DNA of 64,000 nt from Roseovarius aestuarii (GTDB lineage Bacteria; Pseudomonadota; Alphaproteobacteria; Rhodobacterales; Rhodobacteraceae). The notes under the pieces are model-generated. The model searched no databases and was not told the DNA's origin. It was given only the letters and a program-made list of their open reading frames with translations. The translations under genes were made by a program, and so were the position numbers. Below are positions 53,432 through 62,433 of this stretch, in pieces; the stretch's first letter is position 1; every line of letters begins with the position of its first letter. The stretch lies in NCBI RefSeq assembly GCF_019966515.1, contig NZ_JAIMIB010000004.1, positions 186,001-250,000 on the forward strand, written 5' to 3'.

Positions 53432-54166
53432 ATGTTTGAACGAAAAACGGGTCTTTTGCTTTGTCTGATCCTTGGCATTACGGGGTGCAGCCGTTTTGAT
53501 CATATCGGTAAGCCGCCAAGTTTCACACCAACCCGGCAATCGAACGAACATGTTGCGATGCTGAACCCGGGCCTGCCCTTGAGCGCAGAGCCAGGGCGCC
53601 AGATTGATCGGGCCTCGCTTTGGAGCGGTGGCCGGCAGTCGTTGCTAGGGGACCGCCGGGCCGTTCAACGTGGCGATATCTTGACGGTGGTCATCGAAAT
53701 CGACGAAGAGGCCGAGATATCAAATTCAACCGAGCGGTCGCGGAGTGGATCGGAAACGCTCGGCGTTCCGCATTTGTATGGGATACCCCAAAGGATCAAT
53801 GAGAAGCTTCCTGATGGTGCGTCACTGGACAACGCGGTCTCGATTGATTCCAAAAGCCGCTCCGGCGGTGACGGATCGGTCAGCCGCAAGGAAGAACTGA
53901 CGCTGCGAGTGGCTGCGACCATCATGGAAGTTCTGCCGAATGGCGTCCTCTCGATCCAGGGTACGCAGGAGGTGCGGGTAAATTTCGAACTGCGCGAGCT
54001 GCTGGTAAGCGGTTATGTGCGCCCGGAAGATATCTCGCGTCAGAATGAAATCACCTATGACAAGATCGCAGCAGCGCGGATTTCTTACGGTGGGCGCGGG
54101 CAGATTACCGATGTGCAGCAACCGCGCATAGGTCAGCAGGTGCTTGATGTGGTTCTGCCGTTCTAG
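53432..54166 (+). CDS. flgH: Flagellar L-ring lipoprotein FlgH
   Basis: A 244-residue lipoprotein with a signal peptide and lipobox ILGITGC (Cys about 19). FlgH markers: SLWSGGRQSLLGDRRAVQRGD ILTVVIEIDEEAEISNST (about 63-100), LSIQGTQEVRVNFE, and VSGYVRPEDIS RQNEITYDKIAAARISYGG toward the end. It forms the outer-membrane bushing. Confidence 0.95.
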   Translation: MFERKTGLLLCLILGITGCSRFDHIGKPPSFTPTRQSNEHVAMLNPGLPLSAEPGRQIDRASLWSGGRQSLLGDRRAVQRGDILTVVIEIDEEAEISNSTERSRSGSETLGVPHLYGIPQRINEKLPDGASLDNAVSIDSKSRSGGDGSVSRKEELTLRVAATIMEVLPNGVLSIQGTQEVRVNFELRELLVSGYVRPEDISRQNEITYDKIAAARISYGGRGQITDVQQPRIGQQVLDVVLPF

Positions 54167-54175
54167 GAGGTTCGG

Positions 54176-54691
54176 ATGATTGGGAAGATATTACCTGTAC
54201 TGTTGGCAGTTATTGGTATCGGGGGGGGCGTGGGCGCCGGTCTGGCGCTCAAGCCTGAACCAAAGGATATCGATATGGCCATGGAAAACCCATGTGGGGA
54301 TACGGGCTATGACATGGCGATGTCGGATGAGATGCATAAGGATGGAGACGCCCATGGCGACATGGACACTCAGGAATATGTGAAACTGAACAATCAGTTC
54401 CTGGTGCCGGTGGTTGCCGACCAGCTTGTTGAAGCTCTGGTTGTTATGTCGCTCAGTATCGAAGTTTCGGCCGGACAGAGCGAAATCATCTATCTGCGTG
54501 AACCCAAGCTACGCGATGCGTTTCTGCAGGTTCTTTTTGATCACGCGAACATAGGCGGTTTTCGGGGTGAATTCACCAATGCCAAGAACCTGGACGTTCT
54601 CAGGAATGCGTTGACCGAAGTGGCACAGCAAATCGTGGGCGACACGGTTAGCGGCATTTTGATTACGGATATCGCGCGTCAGGATGTGTGA
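54176..54691 (+). CDS. fliL: FliL-family protein with Met/Asp/His-rich linker
   Basis: A 171-residue bitopic FliL: one membrane helix (about 5-25), then an unusual linker (about 29-62) rich in Asp, Met, Glu and His with one Cys, then the stomatin-like periplasmic domain (YVKLNNQFLVPVVADQLVEA, EIIYLREPKLRDAFLQVLFD). FliL stabilises stators. TAGGAGG precedes ATG 54176. It is the last gene of the flgB operon. The acidic linker could bind divalent metals, which is inference from composition. Confidence 0.88.
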   Translation: MIGKILPVLLAVIGIGGGVGAGLALKPEPKDIDMAMENPCGDTGYDMAMSDEMHKDGDAHGDMDTQEYVKLNNQFLVPVVADQLVEALVVMSLSIEVSAGQSEIIYLREPKLRDAFLQVLFDHANIGGFRGEFTNAKNLDVLRNALTEVAQQIVGDTVSGILITDIARQDV

Positions 54692-54807
54692 GTAGCGAGA
54701 GATACGCAGGGCTCGGAACATCATCCCTGATTTCTGAAGCGATGACGCTGCTCTATCTTTTTGATATCGTGCGATGTCCTGGTCGAAAATCGTTTCCGAT
54801 TCGCGTT

Positions 54808-55236
54808 CTACCACTCGGTTTTTTGCGACTTTAGCAGCTGTAGGGCATCCTGTGATTGTCGGTACTGTTTCTCACGACGTTGGGTTTTTTCTTGCGCAGC
54901 TCGGTCGACCAGATTCGCAGCCGCCGCCTGTTTTCCAAATGCCCGGCGCAACCCGGCCATCATATGCGCCTTTTGAGCAAGGACCTGAGCTAGCTGCGTG
55001 TTGAGGTCGGCGTGCGTGCGGCTTAGCCATCCCTCCCAGAAGACATCGGCGCCGATCTGGCGCACGGGCGTAAGCTCTGTGTGTGGCAAATTCCGGCTAT
55101 TGCGCCTGCGCATCTCCAATTCCGCGAGATCACGGCGCAGGCTTGCCTCGCGCGCATTAAGCTTCTCCACTTTTGTCAGTTCGGCCCGATAAAGCGCATC
55201 GGTCAATGAAGCCAGATCCTGCAGCGGGTCATGCAT
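54808..55236 (-). CDS. FliJ-like coiled-coil flagellar protein
   Basis: A 142-residue highly charged, helical protein (LTKVEKLNAREASLRRDLAE; QEKTQRREKQYRQSQDALQL). No catalytic motif. Length, coiled-coil character and position behind flhB suggest a FliJ-like export chaperone or stalk, but the family call is not secure because such coiled coils diverge quickly. Its start overlaps the flhB stop by one base (TAATG). Confidence 0.55.
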   Translation of the reverse strand: MHDPLQDLASLTDALYRAELTKVEKLNAREASLRRDLAELEMRRRNSRNLPHTELTPVRQIGADVFWEGWLSRTHADLNTQLAQVLAQKAHMMAGLRRAFGKQAAAANLVDRAAQEKTQRREKQYRQSQDALQLLKSQKTEW

Positions 55237-56321
55237 TACCCGAAACTCTTGGCTTTACGCCGCATCATTTCGGCAAAACGGATCGCTGCGGCAACTGCGC
55301 GATAATGTTCAGGATTGATTTCCTCACCAATCTCTGTGCCGGCGTAAACGGCGCGGGCGGTTGGCGGGTCGCTGCGCACGGGCACGCCGTTTTCCATGGC
55401 CATCTCCTTGATGGCGTGGGCCACGTGATCGACGCCCTTGGCGACACATATGGGTGCCGCACCTTTTGCCCGGCTCCATTTGAGAGCAACGGCGTAATGA
55501 GTCGGGTTAACCAGCACCACATCAGCAGTCGGCACATCCGCCATCATCTGTTCCGAGGCGATCTGGGCACCGCGTTGACGACGTTGCTGCTTCATATGTG
55601 GATCGCCTTCCTGCTGCTTGTATTCTTCCCGAACTTCCTGATGGGACATCCGGTGCTTGCGCACGTGGTCATGACGCTGCCACAGGTAATCGATGGCCCC
55701 GACGCCCAGGGCGATGATCAGCACGACCAGCATGAATTGAATGATGATCTGCGCCATCAGCGCCCCGATGATTTTCGGGTTGCTGTGCAATGCGCCAGCC
55801 ATGTCGGAAATCCGATAAGACAGAAACGTGCCAAGAAGGATTGAGTAAAACAGGAGCTTGGCAAAGCTTTTGCCAAATTCGAACAGCCCCGAAGGTCCGT
55901 ATTTGTTCTTGGCGTTCTGGATCGGATTGAGCCGTGATGCCTTGGGCGCAAGCTTGTTAGGCGCAAAGACGAAACCGCGCTGCGCCAGAACTGACAGGAT
56001 GGACATGGTCGCGGGAATCAGAAACCAGCCAAGCAGGCCGAGGCAAATTGTGCCAAGCAATCTGCCGACCACACTGGGTGCATGACCATCGAAAAACAGC
56101 TCAGCCAGCGACGTGGATTGGTCGATCAATACCATCAGTGATGTACTGACCTGTTGGACCGAAGTGCTCCCGATGGCCAGGGCGGCCAGAAGAAAACCAC
56201 CATAGGCCGCAGCGGTGGTCAGGTCGGCCGATCGCGCAATTTCGCCTTTCTTACGCGCCTCGTTCAGCTTGTGCTGCGTTGGCTCATGACTCTTTTCGGT
56301 ATCGCTGTCTGTCTCTGCCAT
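55236..56321 (-). CDS. flhB: Flagellar export switch protein FlhB
   Basis: A 361-residue FlhB: four membrane helices (within about 30-215) and a cytoplasmic domain with the autocleavage site Asn272-Pro273-Thr274-His275 in LVNPTHYAVALKW. The start MAETDSDTEKSHEPTQHKLN EARKKG is typical. It switches the export gate from hook to filament substrates on FliK signal. It abuts fliR (shared base 56321). Confidence 0.96.
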   Translation of the reverse strand: MAETDSDTEKSHEPTQHKLNEARKKGEIARSADLTTAAAYGGFLLAALAIGSTSVQQVSTSLMVLIDQSTSLAELFFDGHAPSVVGRLLGTICLGLLGWFLIPATMSILSVLAQRGFVFAPNKLAPKASRLNPIQNAKNKYGPSGLFEFGKSFAKLLFYSILLGTFLSYRISDMAGALHSNPKIIGALMAQIIIQFMLVVLIIALGVGAIDYLWQRHDHVRKHRMSHQEVREEYKQQEGDPHMKQQRRQRGAQIASEQMMADVPTADVVLVNPTHYAVALKWSRAKGAAPICVAKGVDHVAHAIKEMAMENGVPVRSDPPTARAVYAGTEIGEEINPEHYRAVAAAIRFAEMMRRKAKSFG

Positions 56322-57094
56322 CAGCCGCCTCCGAAGGGGTTGACAATGAAAGTCTCAATCGCCTTGACCCAGATCGTCAGCATGGTCGGTGCAAGCAGAA
56401 GCAAAAGACCTAGACCACCAGCGGTGATCACGGGCGCGCCGACAAATACCACCATCATCTGTGGCATGGCCCGGTTGATGATACCCAACGTCAAATTATA
56501 CAGAACCGAAACGATGACGAACGGGGCTGCCAGCGTGAAGGCGAGCGCAAAAGAGGCGGCGACTTGCCGGATGCCCCAGGCGGTTACGGCGGCCGCGTCG
56601 GGCAGTTCTGCCACGGGAAAGAGATTGTAGGTCAGAACTACCATCTCGGCCACGCGTACATGCAGCCCAAGCATCATCGCCAGGGCCAACCCGCCGACAA
56701 CCAGCAGATGCCCGATGGCAGGTAAAGGCGTGACCCCCGCATTGCCAAGGATCTGCGCAAGTGACGTTGCCTGTGCCGCGATAGAGCCAGCGGTTTGCAA
56801 TGCCAGAAGGAATAGCCGGATGCCGATACCGATCACCAGCCCGATCACGGTTTCGCTCAGGACCAGCCAGGCGAGTGGCGGTGGTTGGCGGGTCGCCTCT
56901 GCTATCAGGGGCGCGATAGCTGGCGCGACGACGACGGTGAACATGATTGCGACGACCAATTTGACACGAGCGGGCACCGAGCGTTCTCCGAATCCCGGAA
57001 ACAGCGACATGATGGGCCCGACACGTAGGAAGACAATGAAATGCAGCCACAGGATGTCCCGCGAAATCTGGAGGAGGTCTGCCGCTGCATTCAT
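56321..57094 (-). CDS. fliR: Flagellar export gate protein FliR
   Basis: A 257-residue protein of about six membrane helices; FliR markers include FLRVGPIMSLFPGFGERSVP and PLPAIGHLLVVGGLALAMML. It is part of the FliPQR gate. It overlaps flhA by four bases, and flhB by one, so the three are coupled. Confidence 0.95.
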   Translation of the reverse strand: MNAAADLLQISRDILWLHFIVFLRVGPIMSLFPGFGERSVPARVKLVVAIMFTVVVAPAIAPLIAEATRQPPPLAWLVLSETVIGLVIGIGIRLFLLALQTAGSIAAQATSLAQILGNAGVTPLPAIGHLLVVGGLALAMMLGLHVRVAEMVVLTYNLFPVAELPDAAAVTAWGIRQVAASFALAFTLAAPFVIVSVLYNLTLGIINRAMPQMMVVFVGAPVITAGGLGLLLLLAPTMLTIWVKAIETFIVNPFGGG

Positions 57095-59178
57095 GCCGCG
57101 GCAACGCCAACAAGAGATGGCTTGGTATCGAGCCCGATCTCTTCAAATGACAGAACCGGGTTTGAAATATCGCGGGCCGACAGCACTGTTCGCAGGAAGC
57201 GGCGCCGGAGGGTGGAGGTGACGATCGCCGGATACATACCTTGTTCGCTGGCGCGGGTTACCTGTTCCGAAATCGAAGCCGTGAGAGAATTGAATATCTC
57301 AGGGGGTAGTGCCACATCCATTCGGCCACGATCATTGTCAATCTGATACGTCGTGAATGTATCTTCCCATTCAGGGGCCAGCTGGATCAGGGGCAGGCTA
57401 CCATCCGGACGTTGCAGGTTGGCAACAAGCTGAAATCCCAACCTTTGGCGAACATGTTCGCAAATGACTTCCACCTGGGTGTGCAACTGGCGGGCCTCCG
57501 CCGTGGCTTCGATAACAAGAGGAAGGTTGCGTATCGAGACCTGCTCGGCCAGCAACAAGCGCAGCACCGCATGCAGCAGATCAGATGGGACGCGATCAGG
57601 AATCATTTCATCCAGTAGTTTCCGATTGGCGTCGGCTCGTTTCTGGTCAGATAGGTTGACCATTTCATCCAACAGCCGGCGCATTGCCTTCATTGTCAGC
57701 AACCGGCTGAGGTTTCTCTTGATGACTTCCAGCAAATGCGTGGCCAGCACCTCGGTCGGTGCGACAAGTGTGGTGCCGCTTAAGGCGGCCGCGTCACGGG
57801 CGTCGTCGGAAATCCAACGAGCGGGCGCGCCATAGACCGGCTCGGTGACGTTCTCGCCCGCGGGCAGCGCAGCGTTGTTGTCGGGGTCGAGGGCGAGTAT
57901 TTGATCCGTCCGCAGGATGGCCCGTGCCTGTTCGACCCCCTGTATGCGGATGACATATGTACCTGTCGGCAGCGTCGGGTCGTCGGTCAGCCGAATTTCC
58001 GGCAGGATCAACCCGTAAAACGTGGCGACATGTGTTCTCATATTCGAGATGCGCGCATCGAGGCCGACACCGGGATCAAGCACCATGTTGACAAGGTCCG
58101 GTGCGAACTCGACGTGGATATCGTCAAGTTCCAGAATGTCCCCGAGGGATTTTTCCGCCAATTGTTCAGTGAGGTGCGCGTCCTGCCCTTCGGACATGTC
58201 CTCCTGTTTGTTCATGCGGAATAGCAGGATTGCCGATGTGCCAAGAGCCACACCGCCAAGCATGAAAGGCACGAACGGCAAGCCGGGCACGAGAGCAAAC
58301 AATACCATCAGAACGGCCACGGTCGCCATTGCAGCAGGGTGGCGCGTCAATTGCATGACCAGGGTCTTGTCCGTGGCACCCTGGGCGCCGCCGCGTGCCA
58401 ACAGCAGTGCCGAGGCGATCGAAATCACAACGGCCGGGATTTGTGTGACCAGCCCGTCCCCGACCGTCAGGATTGTGTAGGTCTCAAAGGCTGTGCTGAG
58501 CGGCATGTCGTGCACCACAATGCCCATGATCAACCCCATGACCAGATTCAGAAGCGTGATCAGCAGGCCCGCAATCGCATCACCCTTGACGAATTTGGAC
58601 GCGCCATCAAGTGAGCCGAAAAAGGTTGTCTCTTGCTGCTCGCGCTCACGGCGTTCCTTGGCTTCCTGATGGTTGATTGCGCCCGCCGACATGTCGCTGT
58701 CGATCGCCAATTGCTTGCCGGGCATGCCGTCGAGCGCGAAACGAGCACCAACCTCCGCCATGCGGGCGGCGCCCTTCGTGATCACCATGAAATTGACGAT
58801 CATCAGCACCCCGAAAACAACAAGGCCCAGAAATACGCTGCCCCCCATGACAAAATTGGCAAAACCCTGGATCACGTCGCCGGCCGCGTCGGTGCCGGTA
58901 TGTCCCTGGCCGATGATGAGTTTGGTCGACGAGACGTTCAGTGAAAGCCTCAGCATCAAGGATGCCAGCAGGATTGTCGGGAAGGCCGAAAAATCGAGCG
59001 GTTTTTCGATAAACAGGGTGACGGTGAATATCAGGATTGCCAGCGCGAAGGACGCCGCCAAGCCAACATCCAGGACCCAGGCCGGTACCGGCAAGATCAT
59101 CATGACGATGATCGCCATGAGGGCGAGGGCGAGCAAGACCGTGGGCTGAAAAAGATCGCTGATGGAAAATGTCTTCAT
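57091..59178 (-). CDS. flhA: Flagellar export gate protein FlhA
   Basis: A 695-residue FlhA: about eight N-terminal membrane helices, the FHIPEP loop (ARFALDGMPGKQLAIDSDMS, AGAINHQEAKERREREQQET, about 145-185) and a large cytoplasmic domain (about 330-695) that docks chaperone-substrate pairs. It is the motor component of the export gate and shares an operon with fliR and flhB downstream. Confidence 0.97.
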   Translation of the reverse strand: MKTFSISDLFQPTVLLALALMAIIVMMILPVPAWVLDVGLAASFALAILIFTVTLFIEKPLDFSAFPTILLASLMLRLSLNVSSTKLIIGQGHTGTDAAGDVIQGFANFVMGGSVFLGLVVFGVLMIVNFMVITKGAARMAEVGARFALDGMPGKQLAIDSDMSAGAINHQEAKERREREQQETTFFGSLDGASKFVKGDAIAGLLITLLNLVMGLIMGIVVHDMPLSTAFETYTILTVGDGLVTQIPAVVISIASALLLARGGAQGATDKTLVMQLTRHPAAMATVAVLMVLFALVPGLPFVPFMLGGVALGTSAILLFRMNKQEDMSEGQDAHLTEQLAEKSLGDILELDDIHVEFAPDLVNMVLDPGVGLDARISNMRTHVATFYGLILPEIRLTDDPTLPTGTYVIRIQGVEQARAILRTDQILALDPDNNAALPAGENVTEPVYGAPARWISDDARDAAALSGTTLVAPTEVLATHLLEVIKRNLSRLLTMKAMRRLLDEMVNLSDQKRADANRKLLDEMIPDRVPSDLLHAVLRLLLAEQVSIRNLPLVIEATAEARQLHTQVEVICEHVRQRLGFQLVANLQRPDGSLPLIQLAPEWEDTFTTYQIDNDRGRMDVALPPEIFNSLTASISEQVTRASEQGMYPAIVTSTLRRRFLRTVLSARDISNPVLSFEEIGLDTKPSLVGVAAA

Positions 59179-59181
59179 GGC

Positions 59182-60000
59182 TCAGGATCCCTCCAGCGTC
59201 GGCGATAGTCTCAAGAAGGCCTTGGTCTGGTCATTGTTCAAGGAAACGAGCGACCCCCGAGCTCCGGTTGATCCCGAGCTTACCAGTAGTGGATAATTGT
59301 TCTGGCGCGGAGCTTGCGGTTCCGAAACGGTTGTCGGCAGAGCTTCAGACCCGGCGAGTTGACCGCTGCCACCAAGACGGTGTCGCTGGCGTATCCTGTT
59401 AAACCGGGCCTTGTAGCGGTTCGCATGTTCGGGGGTTCGGGAATGGTAAGCGCCCGCTGCGGTCGACCAGTTCCCGAATTCCCGATAGAGTCGCAGCAGA
59501 AAACTGGCCGCGTAGCGGGCATTTTCCAACGGTTCGAACATATGATCGATCGATCTGAAGGATGCACCGTGCCATCTGTGATTTATCTGGAAACAGCCGA
59601 TATCAAAGCTACGCGCACCCTGATTGTAACGGCTTAAAACAAAGTTTTTTGCGGCGTTTCGTGTTTCGAACCAGTGACCGGCGCCTTCCATGTTGACTGT
59701 CCATGGCCACGGTCGGAGTTTGCCGCCGCTGGATCGTCCTGTCTCGCTTCGTGTAATTGACCAAAGCACTGCAAACGGCACGCCGGTTTCCGTCGCTGCC
59801 TGCCGTGCCGCTGCATCGCATATTCCTGCCGTGGCGGGAAAAGCAAGGTTGGTGGTCGCGATCAGATAAGCGAACGTGCCGGGTATGACGAGCGACAAAT
59901 TACCAGCAAACATGCGGCAGAGTCTGGCGTACCTAGATACGCGGCGTCGGGGGCGTGCCAGCATTTTTTCTGCTGGTGTCGGAGTGGCGCACTTGATCAT
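59182..60000 (-). CDS. Lytic transglycosylase, probably flagellar (SltF-like)
   Basis: The start MIKCATPTPAEK has AGGAGC upstream; a frame extension of 13 codons has none. The 272 residues contain an N-terminal basic stretch and hydrophobic segment (about 34-55, signal or anchor) and an SLT domain with catalytic Glu86 in ITRSETGRSSGG and FDIGCFQINHRWHG. The C terminus (about 200-272) is low-complexity. Placed three bases upstream of flhA, it likely opens peptidoglycan for the rod, as SltF does in Rhodobacter where FlgJ lacks a muramidase domain. Confidence 0.85.
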   Translation of the reverse strand: MIKCATPTPAEKMLARPRRRVSRYARLCRMFAGNLSLVIPGTFAYLIATTNLAFPATAGICDAAARQAATETGVPFAVLWSITRSETGRSSGGKLRPWPWTVNMEGAGHWFETRNAAKNFVLSRYNQGARSFDIGCFQINHRWHGASFRSIDHMFEPLENARYAASFLLRLYREFGNWSTAAGAYHSRTPEHANRYKARFNRIRQRHRLGGSGQLAGSEALPTTVSEPQAPRQNNYPLLVSSGSTGARGSLVSLNNDQTKAFLRLSPTLEGS

Positions 60001-60099
60001 TCGAGCTCCTGCCGGCACGTTCTGTTGCCGTTGGGGCAATTCTATTTCCTGGGTCTTTAGATTTGGTAACCCGTTTCGAGAGGACGAGCCTAAACTTGC

Positions 60100-62433
60100 C
60101 TAGGGTCGTTCAGTATCGGGAGACGGACTTCGCTGCAAAATGGCATCGATCGTGTCACGCGCCGCCAGGCTTTGCTGGATAAGCTCTCTGTTATGTGCAA
60201 GCACGCGTTCGGATTTGGGGTTTGCCGGGATCTCCGGTGTGGTATCGGGCTCGTTTTCGCTCAACGATACCAATGCGGCGATATCAGCCATCGCGGTATC
60301 TTCACTTTCCACCAACCGGTTCCAATCTTCGGCAAACCAGGCTTGGCGCAGCGACCGGTCATGCTCACCCATAGACGAATAAAGCACTGTTGCCGCGTGA
60401 TGATCGCCTAACGCGCTTCGGGCCTGTGCCCTCAGCTGATCTGCATCACGACCTTCCACGCCTGTAAGGTCTAGTTCTGCCTGGCGTGGCCGGCCTTCTG
60501 CGAGTGCTGCACTGGCGCGCAAAATACGTCGTGCGCGCCCGGCATCGCCAAGCGTATCGGTTTCCAGGAACGGGCGGGCTGCTTCGGGGAATCCAAGATC
60601 CAGCAATCTGCTCGCAGTGGCGTTTGTTATCGGGCCGGGTAATTTTTGCTGGTGCTCAGAATGTTTCAGTAAAGCGAAGCGCAGAAACGTCACATCATCC
60701 GCCCTCTGGGTCAATTGATGCAGCAATTGGGATTGTATGTCGGTGAGCGCTTCTGGCGGTAGATCTGTGGCCAGTCGGGAATACTCTTCATATGACTGAT
60801 CGAATGCGCCGGAGGCCGACAAGCCTGCGAGATAGGCGCGGATCAACTTGTTTTCCAAGGGGCTGCCGCGATGTTCTTGGGCGTAGGCACCTGCAAGTAC
60901 TGCATGATCAAACGAAACGGTTTGGCCTGCCTCCAGAGCGGCGTCAATTAAACCAATCAATGCGTCGACAGAATGTTCTGAATTGGACGCCACTACTTCA
61001 TTCATCCTGTTTACGGCCTGCTTGGCTTCTCCCTCGGCAAGATCACTTTCCGCTATCAGAAGTTCCGCATCCGCTGTCAGGGTTTCTTCGTGTCGTTTCA
61101 GAATTCGAAGCGTCTTATCCGATGCTTCTTGATATCCTGCGCCCAGAAACCGGCGTGACAAGGTCGGACCAAGATGGCGACGTAAATGGCGCGGCAACGC
61201 GTCGAAGGTTCGCAAGGCGTTGTCGATTTCTATTGGCACATCTGTCGGCAGAGATTGATAGGCAAGTATTGCCCACAAAGAGATATTTCCGTCGCAGCTC
61301 AGGTGGGTTGTCAGCGCCGAATTGGTCGAGGCGTAACCATCTTCCATGACCTCGGCCAATGATTGTAAGAGCGCCAGGTCGTCTGAGGGCTGTTCAATCT
61401 GCGCCAACGCCATTTCTGCTTCCGCACCAAAGCCGTAATATAAATAGAGCTTGACGAGACGTAAGGCCGCATCTTGATTTAGCAGATCGAATTCGCCTGT
61501 CAGCACTACCCGCAAACTTCCGACTTGCTGCGCAAAGGGAGCATCAGTTCCCCAACTGCCGACGTCGATGCGATTATCCCCCGGACAGCTTGATATCTGC
61601 ATCGAGCCGATACGCCGGTTCATTACATCAAGAAAATCACGATCGATGCTACTTTGAGCGCGCAGGTTCGCAATTGATTTTGGTTGGGTAGCAGATGGTT
61701 CCTCTGGCGTTTCGACCGACAATCCGCCGCTTGTCGTTTCCTTTGCTTCAGGTTTTGTCATTATCGTCGGCTTCAAAGCGGATCTGGGGCTGAGCAAACC
61801 CTGTGACGCTGCCCTGCCAATCTGCTGCACCAGGCGTTCACGTGCCTCCGATACGATTTCTGTGTTCGGAGAAGCTTTATCTTCCGCTGGCTTATCGACC
61901 GGTTTGATCGGAGGCGTTTCTACGGGTGATGCTGACTGTAATTGGGAGTTCGCCAGAGATGCCGCAAATGAACTGCCGTTTCGGGGTAATTTTAGTCGGG
62001 GTTTATCAATCGGGCGATCATTTTCTTGTTCAGAGAACTCAACTTCCGTGACGGTATCTGCGGCCAAAACCTCATCACTGCGTTCTCGCACATCAAGCAC
62101 CAATAACGAGCTGTCGTGCCAGAACGAAGACACCTCACAACGACAACCCAGTCTTATTTCCAAAGATGATTTGCCCGGCCCTGCCGTTACATCAAGTATT
62201 CGGTCGCGGGCAATTCGGCGAAAGACAGGGTCGGTGTCGAAGGTCAGTTGCTGATCTGGAAATATTACTGTCGCAATGTCTTCACGTTGTTCAATTTTCA
62301 GGTCCATGCGCCTTGGTAGGTCCACGATCAGACGTATAAAGTCGTCATGACGGCCCGAGCGCACCTCCACATCCTGCGCGAGAGAAGCGGTTGCGAACGC
62401 CGCGACACAACACGCGAGGGCCAAGCTACGCAT
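60100..62433 (-). CDS. Large secreted AMIN-like/helical-repeat protein of the flagellar cluster
   Basis: A 777-residue protein with a signal peptide (about 1-19, cleavage near SLAQD). Residues about 20-115 look like an AMIN-type beta domain (DDFIRLIVDLPRRMDLKIEQ, and SLLVLDVRER at its end), with a Cys-x-Cys (GCRCEV). A Pro/Ser/Glu-rich linker spans about 120-290. The remainder is alpha-helical with TPR/SEL1-like spacing (LVKLYLYYGFGAEAEMALAQ, AELLIAESDLAEGEAKQAVN). The start overlaps the motA stop by one base (TGATG). A periplasmic motor or envelope-anchoring role is inferred; I do not recognise a named protein. Confidence 0.75.
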   Translation of the reverse strand: MRSLALACCVAAFATASLAQDVEVRSGRHDDFIRLIVDLPRRMDLKIEQREDIATVIFPDQQLTFDTDPVFRRIARDRILDVTAGPGKSSLEIRLGCRCEVSSFWHDSSLLVLDVRERSDEVLAADTVTEVEFSEQENDRPIDKPRLKLPRNGSSFAASLANSQLQSASPVETPPIKPVDKPAEDKASPNTEIVSEARERLVQQIGRAASQGLLSPRSALKPTIMTKPEAKETTSGGLSVETPEEPSATQPKSIANLRAQSSIDRDFLDVMNRRIGSMQISSCPGDNRIDVGSWGTDAPFAQQVGSLRVVLTGEFDLLNQDAALRLVKLYLYYGFGAEAEMALAQIEQPSDDLALLQSLAEVMEDGYASTNSALTTHLSCDGNISLWAILAYQSLPTDVPIEIDNALRTFDALPRHLRRHLGPTLSRRFLGAGYQEASDKTLRILKRHEETLTADAELLIAESDLAEGEAKQAVNRMNEVVASNSEHSVDALIGLIDAALEAGQTVSFDHAVLAGAYAQEHRGSPLENKLIRAYLAGLSASGAFDQSYEEYSRLATDLPPEALTDIQSQLLHQLTQRADDVTFLRFALLKHSEHQQKLPGPITNATASRLLDLGFPEAARPFLETDTLGDAGRARRILRASAALAEGRPRQAELDLTGVEGRDADQLRAQARSALGDHHAATVLYSSMGEHDRSLRQAWFAEDWNRLVESEDTAMADIAALVSLSENEPDTTPEIPANPKSERVLAHNRELIQQSLAARDTIDAILQRSPSPDTERP

